Assembly (NCBI RefSeq): GCF_000311985.1
Contig: NZ_HE978585.1
Span: 1,391,950 to 1,455,949 of the forward strand
Length of the DNA stretch: 64,000 bases
Reading direction: 5' to 3'
Origin: Kallipyga massiliensis ph2
GTDB taxonomy: Bacteria > Bacillota > Clostridia > Tissierellales > Peptoniphilaceae
The first letter of the stretch is position 1, and each line of letters opens with the position of its first letter. The position numbers and the translations under genes are program-made. The notes below the pieces were generated by a model, which saw only the letters and a list, made by a program, of their open reading frames with translations, did no database searches and was not told where the DNA came from. Shown here in pieces: positions 43,893-52,697 of the stretch.

Positions 43893-46268
43893 CTACTGAT
43901 TTTCACCGGACGGATCAGAAACTTCCAGCTTGTCATAATGACGAAGTTCGTTTTCAACGGATTGATGGACGGCAGAATCCAGTCCGGCCACATAGGTCAG
44001 GGAAGGATGGACCAGGGTCAGGTAATCCTTGGTCTGCTCAGGCAGGCGTTCCGGCCGGGTCAGGATCATGGGCGCCTTGATTTCACCGGCAATGGCGCCA
44101 AAGACCAGGGCATCCGCAAAGTTCATCCCGGTAGCCAGGAAAACCGTTTGGCTATCTCTTCCAGTGAATTTTTCTGCAATCTTGATGGAAGTTTCAAAAC
44201 GGGTTTCTCCGTAGATCCTCTCCATCTTGGTCACTATCTTCCCTACTTCTGCCTGGACCTTGTTATCGATGGCCACATCTCCTCCCAATAGTTCAATCGA
44301 TTGGAGTTTAAGATCCTTCATGACCTGGCTGACCTCTTTCGGCAGATTATCCTTCCGGGTCAGCAGGATGGGCATGCGGTTGTAGGCGGCATAGGGGGAA
44401 GCGGACAGGGCATCGGCAGCGATCATTCCCGAGGCCAGGAGGGCCTTTTCCGTCTTTACCTGGTCCTTATCATTCAGGGCCTTGACTGCCTTGGCAATCT
44501 TTGCGGAAGTTTCAAAGCGGGTTTCACCGAATAAACGGGTCACCTCTACCCCATCCATCTTGGACAGAGCTTCCTCAATTTCCGAGGACACAGCAAGCTT
44601 TCCACCGATAAGAATAATCTTTTGGACTTCCAGACGCTTGAGCTCATCCTGAAGGTCTTTGGAGACTTCCTTACCGTCAGCCAAAAGAATGGGGCTCTTC
44701 AAGGCCTTTGCGAGAGGCGCTGCGGTCAGGGCATCGGCAAAATCACTTCCACGGGCCAGCAAGACGGTATCTGCTCCGGATGGGAAGAAGCGCTTGGAAG
44801 CTTCAATCGCCGTGGTGTAACGGGTAGATCCCCCGATCCGGTCGACCTTGGGGCCTTCAACCACCTGAATCTTTAGAACCGCCTTCTTCCCCATGAGTTC
44901 GACAACCAGGTCCTGGTCCCCTAATTTTTGGGGGTCATAGCCGGTGATCCACTGGCTATTGATGGCCAAAGCCTGGTCCTTATTTTCCTCTGATGGGAAG
45001 GAGGTCAGGAGATAGCGGTCCTGGGTATTCAGTTTTTCTCCTTTGTAGAGACGGATCCGCCCGGTCGGCTCCACATAATTTGTTCCTTCTTTCACGACCA
45101 CTTTTACCGAGTCGGGCACTTCCGGCAAAATCAGGGCCTTGGCTTGGACAGAGTAAGCTGTATCATTCCACTTAATCTGTCCTTGAATGGTCCTCTGGGC
45201 TGGCAAGTGACGGGGCTCCCGGTAGTCCTTCAAATTCCACTCTACGGGGAGGGTCTTTTCTGTTTTATTCGAAAACTTGACCCGGATTTCCTTGGGCAGG
45301 TTGAGTTCGTCGACCTTGGTTCCCTTGGTAACCACAATCAGGTCAGGGAGAATAAAATTTTCTAACTTTGCAGGACGAACTTCCACAGGAAGGGAAACAT
45401 CTATCCCGGCCACTTTTCCCATGATCCGGCCCTGGTAGCCGGCATTATCCTTATAGGCGTCAAATTTTTCCCATTCGATAGCCATTAAAACCTTGTAGGT
45501 CTTGTTGGGGAAGAGGTCTCCCGTATAGGTTACCCAGGCAAATTCGGGGAAAATGGGTTCCGTTCCTGCAGTAACGACAATCTTGGATTTATCAAATTCA
45601 GGGTTGGTTGCCTTGGCGCCGGCAACGGGAATGTTGACCCGGTAGCTTCCCATGGAATTATAGGCCTGGCCTTCATTGGTGGGTTCCTTGGTGGAAAAGA
45701 CCATCACTACCCCGCTCTTTCCATCACTACGTTGGAAACGGGCAAAGGCAAAGGATTTTAACTCGGGATCCACCATATTGGAATAGCGGGCGGTAGATTT
45801 ACTTCCATCCTTTTTCTCATAGGCCTCTTTTTCCCCATAAAAGGCATCAAGGGCCAATTTCAAGCTATCGGCATTAGAAATATTCTCTGCATTGATTCCT
45901 TCAAGTACAGAAGAAAATTCCTCCCCATTGGGCCGCTTGTGGTCATAGGAAAGAGTAATTTCTGCCGCTCGAATTCGAGCTGCCTCCTCCAGCTGACTGG
46001 ACCACTTCAGGGCTTGGTAGTTTCCCTCAACAATCCCCTTTTCAATGGCTTCCTTCCGGTAGCCATTGACCTTGTTCATATAGTCATTCTTGTTCAGGTC
46101 TTCAAAACTCCCATAGAAAGGAACGGAAACGGATCCCGCCTTTAGACCCGGTGCAGTAATGACCCTTTCCTTATCCGGGACTTCCTCCGCATGGGCAGAT
46201 AGACCCAAAGGTAGGACCAGGGCCAAGGCCAATACAAGGGACAGAAGCCCTCGCCAAGACTTTTTCAT
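43893..46268 (-). CDS. secreted CAP-domain protein with three CWB2 cell-wall anchors
   Basis: A 791-residue surface protein. A signal peptide (1-27, ending near LSAHAEE) is followed by a CAP/SCP-like domain at about 60-200 with VNGYRKEAIEKG, an SYDHKRPNG histidine segment and NAENI. A beta-rich middle (about 210-470) resembles bacterial Ig-like modules. Three cell wall binding 2 repeats begin at residue 475 (VDRIGGSTRYTTAIEASK; then LFGETRFETSAKIAKA; then IYGETRFETSIKIAEK). CWB2 domains hold proteins noncovalently to anionic wall polymers in Clostridia. The function of the CAP domain is unknown. AGGAGG precedes the ATG. A structured leader and extended -10 promoter lie upstream. Confidence 0.92.
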   Translation of the reverse strand: MKKSWRGLLSLVLALALVLPLGLSAHAEEVPDKERVITAPGLKAGSVSVPFYGSFEDLNKNDYMNKVNGYRKEAIEKGIVEGNYQALKWSSQLEEAARIRAAEITLSYDHKRPNGEEFSSVLEGINAENISNADSLKLALDAFYGEKEAYEKKDGSKSTARYSNMVDPELKSFAFARFQRSDGKSGVVMVFSTKEPTNEGQAYNSMGSYRVNIPVAGAKATNPEFDKSKIVVTAGTEPIFPEFAWVTYTGDLFPNKTYKVLMAIEWEKFDAYKDNAGYQGRIMGKVAGIDVSLPVEVRPAKLENFILPDLIVVTKGTKVDELNLPKEIRVKFSNKTEKTLPVEWNLKDYREPRHLPAQRTIQGQIKWNDTAYSVQAKALILPEVPDSVKVVVKEGTNYVEPTGRIRLYKGEKLNTQDRYLLTSFPSEENKDQALAINSQWITGYDPQKLGDQDLVVELMGKKAVLKIQVVEGPKVDRIGGSTRYTTAIEASKRFFPSGADTVLLARGSDFADALTAAPLAKALKSPILLADGKEVSKDLQDELKRLEVQKIILIGGKLAVSSEIEEALSKMDGVEVTRLFGETRFETSAKIAKAVKALNDKDQVKTEKALLASGMIAADALSASPYAAYNRMPILLTRKDNLPKEVSQVMKDLKLQSIELLGGDVAIDNKVQAEVGKIVTKMERIYGETRFETSIKIAEKFTGRDSQTVFLATGMNFADALVFGAIAGEIKAPMILTRPERLPEQTKDYLTLVHPSLTYVAGLDSAVHQSVENELRHYDKLEVSDPSGENQ

Positions 46269-46394
46269 TCATTGCCTCCTTATTTTTCTTCTCCAAAGAG
46301 AATCGAACAGTCTTCCAAGATTCTATGCTTGTCCATGGCAACGGTTAAGCTCTGACAGAGATCGCATAAAACCTATCCAGGGAATATTCTATCA
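46269..46394 (-). promoter_or_regulatory. promoter and structured leader of the CWB2 gene
   Basis: TGA-TAGAAT on the minus strand (46394-46386) fits an extended -10. The following leader of about 110 nt can form long-range stems TATGC/GCATA and AGAATC/GATTCT ahead of the ribosome-binding site. I do not recognise it as a known riboswitch class. Confidence 0.45.
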
Positions 46395-46407
46395 TAGGCC
46401 GTCGTGA

Positions 46408-46446
46408 AAAAAACCTTCCTCCGGACAATGAGATCCTTTGGAAGGG
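46408..46446 (-). terminator. terminator after cdd
   Basis: Minus-strand CCTTCC ... GGAAGG stem with inner GGA/TCC pairs, followed by seven T. It lies 17 bases after the cytidine deaminase stop and just upstream of the CWB2 gene promoter. Confidence 0.7.
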
Positions 46447-46463
46447 CTTGAGACAATTTGATC

Positions 46464-46904
46464 TTATTTGAGATTCTTTCCTTTGAAAGCCAGGGGAAGG
46501 AGTTCCTCCAGAAGGTAAATTTCAATTTCCCCCGACCGGTTAGCCAGGACAACCGGCATATCCGGTGAACAGAATTCCGAGAGAACCTGCCGGCAAACCC
46601 CGCAGGGAGGGGTCATTTCCTCGGTGATCCCCTCTTCCCCTTCTTTTCGAGCCACAATAGCCAGGGCGCGAAAAGAGTTAACCCCCTCTGAAACCGCCTT
46701 GAAAATGGCTGTCCTCTCTGCACAGTTGGAAGGTCCATAGGCCGCATTTTCAATATTACAGCCCAACCATATCCTTCCCTCTTGGTCCTCCAAGGCTGCC
46801 CCCACCCCAAAGTGGGAGTAGGGAGAATAGGTCCTTTTCACCGCTTCCATGGCCTGGTCCACCAAATAGCGGTAGGCGGAGGTCTCATAAGACTCTTTCT
46901 TCAA
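46464..46904 (-). CDS. cdd: cytidine deaminase
   Basis: Zinc enzyme that converts cytidine and deoxycytidine to uridine forms for salvage. The 146-residue protein has the substrate-binding VGAALED, the catalytic NCAERTAIFKA (zinc Cys and proton-shuttle Glu), and the zinc-site PCGVCRQVL. It starts with TTG inside the end of the phosphorylase gene (20-base overlap), with GGAGG 8 bases upstream, so it is coupled to it. It forms a pyrimidine salvage pair with the next gene. Confidence 0.95.
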   Translation of the reverse strand: MKKESYETSAYRYLVDQAMEAVKRTYSPYSHFGVGAALEDQEGRIWLGCNIENAAYGPSNCAERTAIFKAVSEGVNSFRALAIVARKEGEEGITEEMTPPCGVCRQVLSEFCSPDMPVVLANRSGEIEIYLLEELLPLAFKGKNLK

Positions 46905-48228
46905 CTTCTTCTCCTCCTTGTCTCTTCACCCGGCAGAAAACAGGGTGGTCCACTCCTTTGACAGGATGGTCCGCAATTTCATAAGCCTGAAGGGCCTTCT
47001 TCAGCCCTGCCTCTCCCCTTGTCCGGTCATTGGCATGAACAGTAAAGAGAAGGTCCCCTTCCCGGACCCGGTCACCGATCTTTTTGAAGACCCTGATTCC
47101 CACTGAAGGATCGATCTGGTCTTCCAATCGGACACGGCCGGCCCCCAAGAGGAGGGAGGCCTTCCCGATCTCTTCGGTGTTGATGGCGGCGATATAGCCT
47201 CCCTTTTCTGAATGCCCCTCCAAGACAAAAGAAGCCTGGGGGAAGAGGGAGGGGTCTTCCACAAAGGACACATCCCCGCCCTGGTTCTTTACCATGGTCT
47301 TAAATTTTTCAAAAGCTGCCCCGCTATCAATGACCTCTCTGACCATTTTCTCCGCTTCATCCGGCTCCTCGGATTTTCCTCCCAGCTCCAGCATGGCGGA
47401 GGCAATGGCCCGGCATTCCAGAAGGAAGTCCTCCGGTCCCTGTCCATGGAGGGCTTCAACCGCCTCCATGACCTCCAGGTTATTCCCCACGGCAGAGCCC
47501 AGGGGCTGGTCCATATTGGTCACCAGGGCCATGGTGTTTTTCCCGTTATCCTCCCCGATCCCCACCATAACTTTGGCTAATTCCACCGCCTGGTCCGTGG
47601 TTTTCATAAAGGCTCCTGACCCGTACTTGACGTCCAGGACAATGGCATCCGACCCATCGGCCAGCTTTTTGGACATGATGGACCCGGCAATGAGGGGGAT
47701 GGAATCCACCGTTCCGGTGACATCCCGTAGGGCGTAAAGAAGCTTGTCAACCGGGGCAATGGATGCGGATTGGCCCATAATGGCAATCCCATCCTTTTCA
47801 ACAAAATGAGTAAATTCCTCAGAGGTCAATTCCGTTCGGAAGCCGGGTATGGATTCCAGCTTGTCGATGGTCCCCCCGGTAAAACCCAGACCCCGGCCTG
47901 ACAGCTTGGCAATAGGGAGGCCGCATGCCGCCACAATTGGAGAGATAACCAGGGAGGTCTTATCCCCCACCCCGCCGGAGGAATGCTTATCCACAATGGG
48001 GTCTTTAATGGAGGGGAAGGTCAGGGTCTCGCCGGACAGGGCCATCTCCCTGGTGAAGGTCGCAATCTCCCTGGGACTCATCCCCCGGAAATAGATGGCC
48101 ATGAGCATGGCCGAGATTTGGTAGTCGGCCATGGTCTTGTCTTTGACGGCCCTGACGAAGTCTCCTATCTCTCCGTCCGTCAGTTCATTTCCATCTCTTT
48201 TTTTTAGGATCAGGTCGACAAGAGACAT
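46885..48228 (-). CDS. pdp: pyrimidine-nucleoside phosphorylase
   Basis: Cleaves uridine and thymidine to base plus (deoxy)ribose 1-phosphate. The 447-residue protein begins MSLVDLILKKRDGNELT and has the family signature SGRGLGFTGGTIDKLESI, the phosphate site KHSSGGVGDKTS, and the C-terminal alpha/beta domain with GAGRVRLEDQIDPSVGI. Length and motifs match pyrimidine phosphorylases of Gram-positives. GGAGG lies upstream of the ATG. It is 10 bases from the OatA-like gene, so these may share a transcript. Confidence 0.95.
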   Translation of the reverse strand: MSLVDLILKKRDGNELTDGEIGDFVRAVKDKTMADYQISAMLMAIYFRGMSPREIATFTREMALSGETLTFPSIKDPIVDKHSSGGVGDKTSLVISPIVAACGLPIAKLSGRGLGFTGGTIDKLESIPGFRTELTSEEFTHFVEKDGIAIMGQSASIAPVDKLLYALRDVTGTVDSIPLIAGSIMSKKLADGSDAIVLDVKYGSGAFMKTTDQAVELAKVMVGIGEDNGKNTMALVTNMDQPLGSAVGNNLEVMEAVEALHGQGPEDFLLECRAIASAMLELGGKSEEPDEAEKMVREVIDSGAAFEKFKTMVKNQGGDVSFVEDPSLFPQASFVLEGHSEKGGYIAAINTEEIGKASLLLGAGRVRLEDQIDPSVGIRVFKKIGDRVREGDLLFTVHANDRTRGEAGLKKALQAYEIADHPVKGVDHPVFCRVKRQGGEEVEERVL

Positions 48229-48238
48229 ATCATCCTCC

Positions 48239-50122
48239 TTAGGGCTTAGCCGGTTTCTTATAGGCCTTGGCGATTGCTTCTTTTAGGGTGTTGATATAGA
48301 GGGGAATCCCATCTTTATGGGCATAAAAGTGGACTCCATCCGTCCCCTTGAAGAAGTCGGGATGGGTCCTGGCCGCCTGGTTCCAGTCAGCAATGGTCAC
48401 AAAGGGATATTCCTTCTCCAATTCAGGGAGATAGTTGGCATATTTTATGACATCCGACGTCTTGTTGGCATCCCTCTGGTAGGGACTAATAAAGATGATC
48501 CGGGACCCGGATGGCAGGAGGTCGATCATTTCCGCACAGGATTTCTTGAAAGAGGGGTAGACATTGTTTCCCAAACCGATGACGACCATCTCTTTTAAGT
48601 GGCCGGATTTAGCCATGGACTGAAGGATATCCGGACCCTGATGGAGGAAGCGGGAAACCTTGCCGTTAACTTGGGCTTTAGGAAAGGCCTTGAGGATCTC
48701 CTTCCTCATTCCCAGGGTTACCGAATCCCCTACCATGGTAAAGCCCTCTGCCCGGGCCTTCTTCAGCATGGCTTCCTCTTCCTTTCTTTGCTGCTCAGCC
48801 AGCTTCTCCTGGGCGATCATTTCCTTTACTTTCTCCCCCTCATCGACCACCTGGTCCAGCTCCTGGTTAAGGGAGGAGGACCAGAGCTGGTTATCCAGGG
48901 AAAGCAGCGGAGGGGCCGTCATCCCCTGGATAAGGACCAAAATAACCCCTAGAATAGCCAAAATAAAGGCTCCGTTTGTAATTCTCCTTTTTTCCTTTTG
49001 GAAAACCCGAGCCAGTTTTCGACCCAGGACAAGAGGCTCCCAGAGATTGAGGTTGAGCCAGGCAAGGAGGGAGGCCAAAACCAGGGTAAGGAAAATGGTC
49101 AGTCCCCCGGGAAGAGGAGTGGTCGAAAGGGCCACATAGATGGGCCAATGAAAGAGGTAAAAGCCATAAGAGGCCTGGGCCAGGTAGTGGATGGGAGGAA
49201 TTTCCTTCCAGGCATCGTACTGAAGGTCCAGGATCCGGCAACCACCGAGTGCCAGGAAGCAAAGAAGGTCAACCATGAGGAAGCCCCACCGGTAGGTGGA
49301 AGGGTCCTCATAGGATAGGTTGAAGGAAAGGACGGCCATCAGGACCAGGGGGACCAGGAAAAGGGCCCATGAAATTCCTTTGGACAAGTCATCCGCCAGC
49401 TTTCGGACAGGAGGGGCCACCGACTCCATCCCGGTCAGGCAAGCCATCAGAGCGCCGGCAAAAAAGGGGCTCATCCGGGTGAAATCTGAAAAATAGAGGA
49501 AGGAAGTCGACCAGCCCAGAAAAGATCCGATAATCATCAGGATGTGGGGTAAGACAAAGAAGACCAAAGAAAGAATAAGGACCGACAGACGGACCTGAAC
49601 CTGATCCCTAGCCGGGCGAGACTTCCTTCTCCCCTCCCGACTCTTGGCCCCTCGGGCAATCAAATAGAGGGCCCCGCCCCAAAGGAAGTAGAAGTGCATC
49701 TCAATGGCCAGGGTCCAGGTATGGACATAGATATGGGGGATGAATTGTGCCTCATAGGAGCCGCCGGACCGGATTTCATACCAGTTGGTCATAAAGCCGG
49801 ACGCGCCGGCAAATTGCCGGAAATAGTCCACCCGAAGGTCCGGTGAAGCCACCAGGAGGAAAAGGCCGGTGACAAGGAACATGAGGACCAGGCCGGGCAG
49901 GAGGCGTCCCCCTCTTTTTTTCAAAAAGATCCAAAAGGATTCTTTCTCTTCCTTGAGGACAGCATCCAGAAATTTCCCGGTAATGAGGAAGCCTGAGAGG
50001 GCAAAAAAGAGGTTAACCCCGAAAAAACCGGCCGGAAGGAAGGAAGAGCCAAGATGGTAGATAACAACGAGGGCAAAGGCATAGACTCGGAGGGAGTCCA
50101 GCCACTGTATGCGTTTGGTCAT
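48239..50122 (-). CDS. OatA-like cell-wall O-acetyltransferase
   Basis: Membrane acyltransferase-3 protein with an external SGNH domain, the architecture of peptidoglycan O-acetyltransferase OatA. The 627-residue protein has about 10-11 transmembrane helices in its first 390 residues (starts TKRIQWLDSLRVYAF, then FFGVNLFFALSGFLITG, HTWTLAIEMHFYF). A Lys/Glu helix of about 40 residues leads to the SGNH domain with Ser467 in MVGDSVTLGM, GLGNNV and the C-terminal DGVHFYAHKDG. The ATG at 50122 lies 20 bases after the MORN-like gene; ATG codons further upstream fall within that gene. Ribosome-binding sequence is weak. Acetylation would protect the wall from lysozyme. Confidence 0.87.
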   Translation of the reverse strand: MTKRIQWLDSLRVYAFALVVIYHLGSSFLPAGFFGVNLFFALSGFLITGKFLDAVLKEEKESFWIFLKKRGGRLLPGLVLMFLVTGLFLLVASPDLRVDYFRQFAGASGFMTNWYEIRSGGSYEAQFIPHIYVHTWTLAIEMHFYFLWGGALYLIARGAKSREGRRKSRPARDQVQVRLSVLILSLVFFVLPHILMIIGSFLGWSTSFLYFSDFTRMSPFFAGALMACLTGMESVAPPVRKLADDLSKGISWALFLVPLVLMAVLSFNLSYEDPSTYRWGFLMVDLLCFLALGGCRILDLQYDAWKEIPPIHYLAQASYGFYLFHWPIYVALSTTPLPGGLTIFLTLVLASLLAWLNLNLWEPLVLGRKLARVFQKEKRRITNGAFILAILGVILVLIQGMTAPPLLSLDNQLWSSSLNQELDQVVDEGEKVKEMIAQEKLAEQQRKEEEAMLKKARAEGFTMVGDSVTLGMRKEILKAFPKAQVNGKVSRFLHQGPDILQSMAKSGHLKEMVVIGLGNNVYPSFKKSCAEMIDLLPSGSRIIFISPYQRDANKTSDVIKYANYLPELEKEYPFVTIADWNQAARTHPDFFKGTDGVHFYAHKDGIPLYINTLKEAIAKAYKKPAKP

Positions 50123-50141
50123 AAAATCAGCGTCTCTTTTC

Positions 50142-50543
50142 TTACTTCTTCTCGGCATCTTGTTTGACCCAAGACCCGTCCTCTTGGAGAAGGTAGGTCC
50201 CCTCCCCATTCACATTTATTTTTCCGGATTGAATGTTTCCCTGGTCAAAATCCCCCTCGAAAACCATTCCCGGTTCCAGGGTGACCTTGCCGGGACCATG
50301 GAGGTGGCCCTCCATGAGCTTTCCTTCGTAGAGTGGGCCATCTTTTCTCTTGACCGCCCCCTCCATATTCTTTTCAGGAAGGTCGAGCTTCCCCTCCAGG
50401 TCCAGACCCTGGTCCAGGCGATAGCTGGAATAGGTTTTTCCCCGCATAGGAAGGATGGCCACCATAGCCATGATCAGAATGAAGGCGGAAACCGCCAGGG
50501 ACCAAAACTGGCCCCGCAATTGACCGGTCTTTTTATTGCGCAT
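50142..50543 (-). CDS. small membrane-anchored protein with MORN-like repeats
   Basis: The 133-residue protein has an N-terminal basic segment, one transmembrane helix (FWSLAVSAFILIMAMVAI) and an outer part with repeated YEGKLMEGHLHGPGKV, FEGDFDQGNIQSGKI and NGEGTYLL, a MORN-like pattern of about 20-residue beta units. Function is unknown. It lies between a metallophosphoesterase gene (31 bases) and the OatA-like gene (19 bases), which suggests an envelope role alongside them. Confidence 0.7.
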   Translation of the reverse strand: MRNKKTGQLRGQFWSLAVSAFILIMAMVAILPMRGKTYSSYRLDQGLDLEGKLDLPEKNMEGAVKRKDGPLYEGKLMEGHLHGPGKVTLEPGMVFEGDFDQGNIQSGKINVNGEGTYLLQEDGSWVKQDAEKK

Positions 50544-50574
50544 AAGATCCTCTTTTCTGAATAGAAGGTCATCA

Positions 50575-51513
50575 TTATTTTATGGATTTGGATTCCAGGT
50601 GGACAAAGACCAATTCTTCCGGATTGAAGAGCCGAAAAGGCAGGCCTGAATTGCCCAGGCCGGCCGATACCACCATCGTATAGGGCGAATCCTCATATAA
50701 GCCCAGGTCGTACTTGGGAAAGAAGGCCACTTCTGGAGAAAAGACTCCCCCAATCAAGGGAAGACGGATCCCTCCTCCGTGGACATGGCCGGAAAGGGTC
50801 AGGTCGGCCCCCCAGGTCTTATATTCCGTCCAATAGAAGGGATTGTGGGCCAAAAGGATATGAAAGTCCTCATCCCTCCCCCGTTCAAGAAATTCATGGA
50901 CAGGTAGGGTCTGGACCGCCGAGTTCGAATAGAAATAGCGACCTTCCTTAAGACCGGAAATATAGATTTTCTTTCCTCCCCGAAGGAGGGGAAGAGTCCG
51001 GTTGGAAAGGTCGGTAATCCCTGCTTCTTTCAAGAGGTCACTCAGGAAAAAGGGGGAAAAGACCTCTTCCATCCCCAGCTCATGGTTGCCGGGGATAAAA
51101 AAAGTTTGGGCAATATTACTTAAAGCCTTGAGAAAATGACCCAGCCTTTCCTTCTCTTCCTTGGCCGGCTCATTGACCGAGATGGAAATGACATCCCCCG
51201 TCAAAACGATAATATCCGGCTTCCCTTCCTCAACCGCTTCCAAGAGTGCTTCACCCTGGCCCCCAAAAAGGTGGCCGTGGAGGTCGGAAAGCTGACAGAT
51301 GGTAAAACCGTTAAAGGAATTGGGAATATCCGGCGAAGTAACGGTATATTCCTTTTTCTGAAAGCTGAGGTTGGACCGGTAAAAAGACCGGGCCAAAAAG
51401 AGAATAATAAGAACAAGGAAGAAAATCTTTATTCGTTTTTTATTTTTATCAAGAAAAGAAAGCCAGTCAAATCTCTCCCGGCTCCCCTTCTTTTGTCCAT
51501 CTCTTTCCTTCAT
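50575..51513 (-). CDS. membrane-anchored metallophosphoesterase
   Basis: A 312-residue calcineurin-type phosphoesterase with an N-terminal anchor (IKIFFLVLIILFLARSFY) and metal-site motifs LSDLHGHLFG, LTGDVISISV, PGNHELG, LLAHNPFY and LSGHVHGGG. Related YkuE/YaeI proteins act on lipid or nucleotide-lipid substrates; the substrate here is unknown. The ATG 51513 has GAGG about 8 bases upstream. A TTG at 51555 lacks a site and lies on top of a TATAAT promoter sequence, so it was not used. It heads the MPE/MORN/OatA cluster. Confidence 0.85.
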   Translation of the reverse strand: MKERDGQKKGSRERFDWLSFLDKNKKRIKIFFLVLIILFLARSFYRSNLSFQKKEYTVTSPDIPNSFNGFTICQLSDLHGHLFGGQGEALLEAVEEGKPDIIVLTGDVISISVNEPAKEEKERLGHFLKALSNIAQTFFIPGNHELGMEEVFSPFFLSDLLKEAGITDLSNRTLPLLRGGKKIYISGLKEGRYFYSNSAVQTLPVHEFLERGRDEDFHILLAHNPFYWTEYKTWGADLTLSGHVHGGGIRLPLIGGVFSPEVAFFPKYDLGLYEDSPYTMVVSAGLGNSGLPFRLFNPEELVFVHLESKSIK

Positions 51514-51558
51514 CTTCTCTACCTCATGGCTTATTACTGTTGACTGATCTATCAAAAT

Positions 51559-51564
51559 ATTATA
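51559..51564 (-). promoter_or_regulatory. -10 element of the metallophosphoesterase promoter
   Basis: TATAAT on the minus strand, 45 bases before the chosen ATG. The -35 region is weak. Its position supports the shorter start. Confidence 0.45.
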
Positions 51565-51660
51565 CCGAATCGGGCCAGGGAATGCGAATCAACAACAAGC
51601 TAGGATCAACCAACATTTTCCAGCATTTTTTGATCAAAATGAAAGAGAAATGGTCTTCCC

Positions 51661-52554
51661 CTAATCTTTTTGTATCCTCAAATACATTTCAAGCCTTTCA
51701 TTGAGATAGCCGGCAAAGAGTTTTTCCATGGCTGAAACACTCTGTTTGACATGGTAGTCATCAAAGGCTTGATAATAGGCAAGCCTATCCTTAAATTTGA
51801 TGTCGATTGGTGGATATCCGGCTTTCATTAGCTCTAAATTCACCAGCAAGCGACCGGTCCGCCCGTTCCCATCAATAAATGGATGAATTCGCTCGAACTC
51901 GATATGAAAGCGGGCAAGCTTAGTCACAATATGAGATTGATCTGCTCCATAATCGAAAAGAAGTTCCTCCATCTTTGGCTGAATCAAATAGGGCTGGACA
52001 GGCTCATGTTGAGCCCCCAAAATACGAACAGGAACCCTCCGATAGACTCCACGGTCTTGTCTTTTATCGGCGAGTACAAGAAAATGAACCTGCTTGATAA
52101 CCTTCTCGCTGAGAGGAGATTTCTCTTGAACCAGTTCACAGATATAATCAAAAGCCTCCTTGTGACCTACTGCCTCCATGTGGTCCTTCAATGGCTTCCG
52201 GTCAATGGTCAAGCCACGGAGAACGAGATCCGTTTCACGCAGGGTCAGCGTATTCCCTTCAATAGCATTGGAGTTATAGGTGTATTCAACGGTAAACTCC
52301 TCATTCAGCCGTTCTACTTCTCCATCCGTCAAAGGCCGTCTTCCATCCAACTCCTTTTTCTTTCGGTCAATTTGCTCAAGAAGGTTCTTACTCGACTTGA
52401 ACCTCCCATCCGCCGGTTTTTCCGCTTGAAAAGGAATCTTCCAAATGCGTCCCTCCTGATAAGCCCCCGGAATCTTTCCTTCCGCACATAAGGTCCTGAC
52501 TCGTCTTTCAGAAATCCCCCACTTTTCACCAGCTTCCCTTGTGGTCATCACCAT
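51661..52554 (-). CDS. Fic-domain protein with N-terminal helix-turn-helix
   Basis: Fic proteins usually transfer AMP to target proteins. The 297-residue protein has an N-terminal MerR/excisionase-like helix-turn-helix (residues 3-45, TTREAGEKWGISERRVR and IPGAYQEGRIWKIP), the autoinhibitory [S/T]xxxE[G/N] motif as SNAIEGN at 95-101, and the active site HPFIDGNGRTGR at 224-235 with both arginines. This is a class II (self-inhibited) Fic. It is transcribed alone with somewhat AT-richer sequence than its neighbours. No antitoxin partner gene is visible next to it. Confidence 0.9.
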   Translation of the reverse strand: MVMTTREAGEKWGISERRVRTLCAEGKIPGAYQEGRIWKIPFQAEKPADGRFKSSKNLLEQIDRKKKELDGRRPLTDGEVERLNEEFTVEYTYNSNAIEGNTLTLRETDLVLRGLTIDRKPLKDHMEAVGHKEAFDYICELVQEKSPLSEKVIKQVHFLVLADKRQDRGVYRRVPVRILGAQHEPVQPYLIQPKMEELLFDYGADQSHIVTKLARFHIEFERIHPFIDGNGRTGRLLVNLELMKAGYPPIDIKFKDRLAYYQAFDDYHVKQSVSAMEKLFAGYLNERLEMYLRIQKD

Positions 52555-52697
52555 AGGCCTTCACCCCCTTTCTATACTTTACTATATCACTTTGACAGAA
52601 CAATACGAAGTACCTCGGAACAATAGAAAGAGGCCATGCCAAAAGCAAGTCGCATTCCGGCATAGCCCCAATTTCTGTTCGTATTTGGTTTTTTCCC

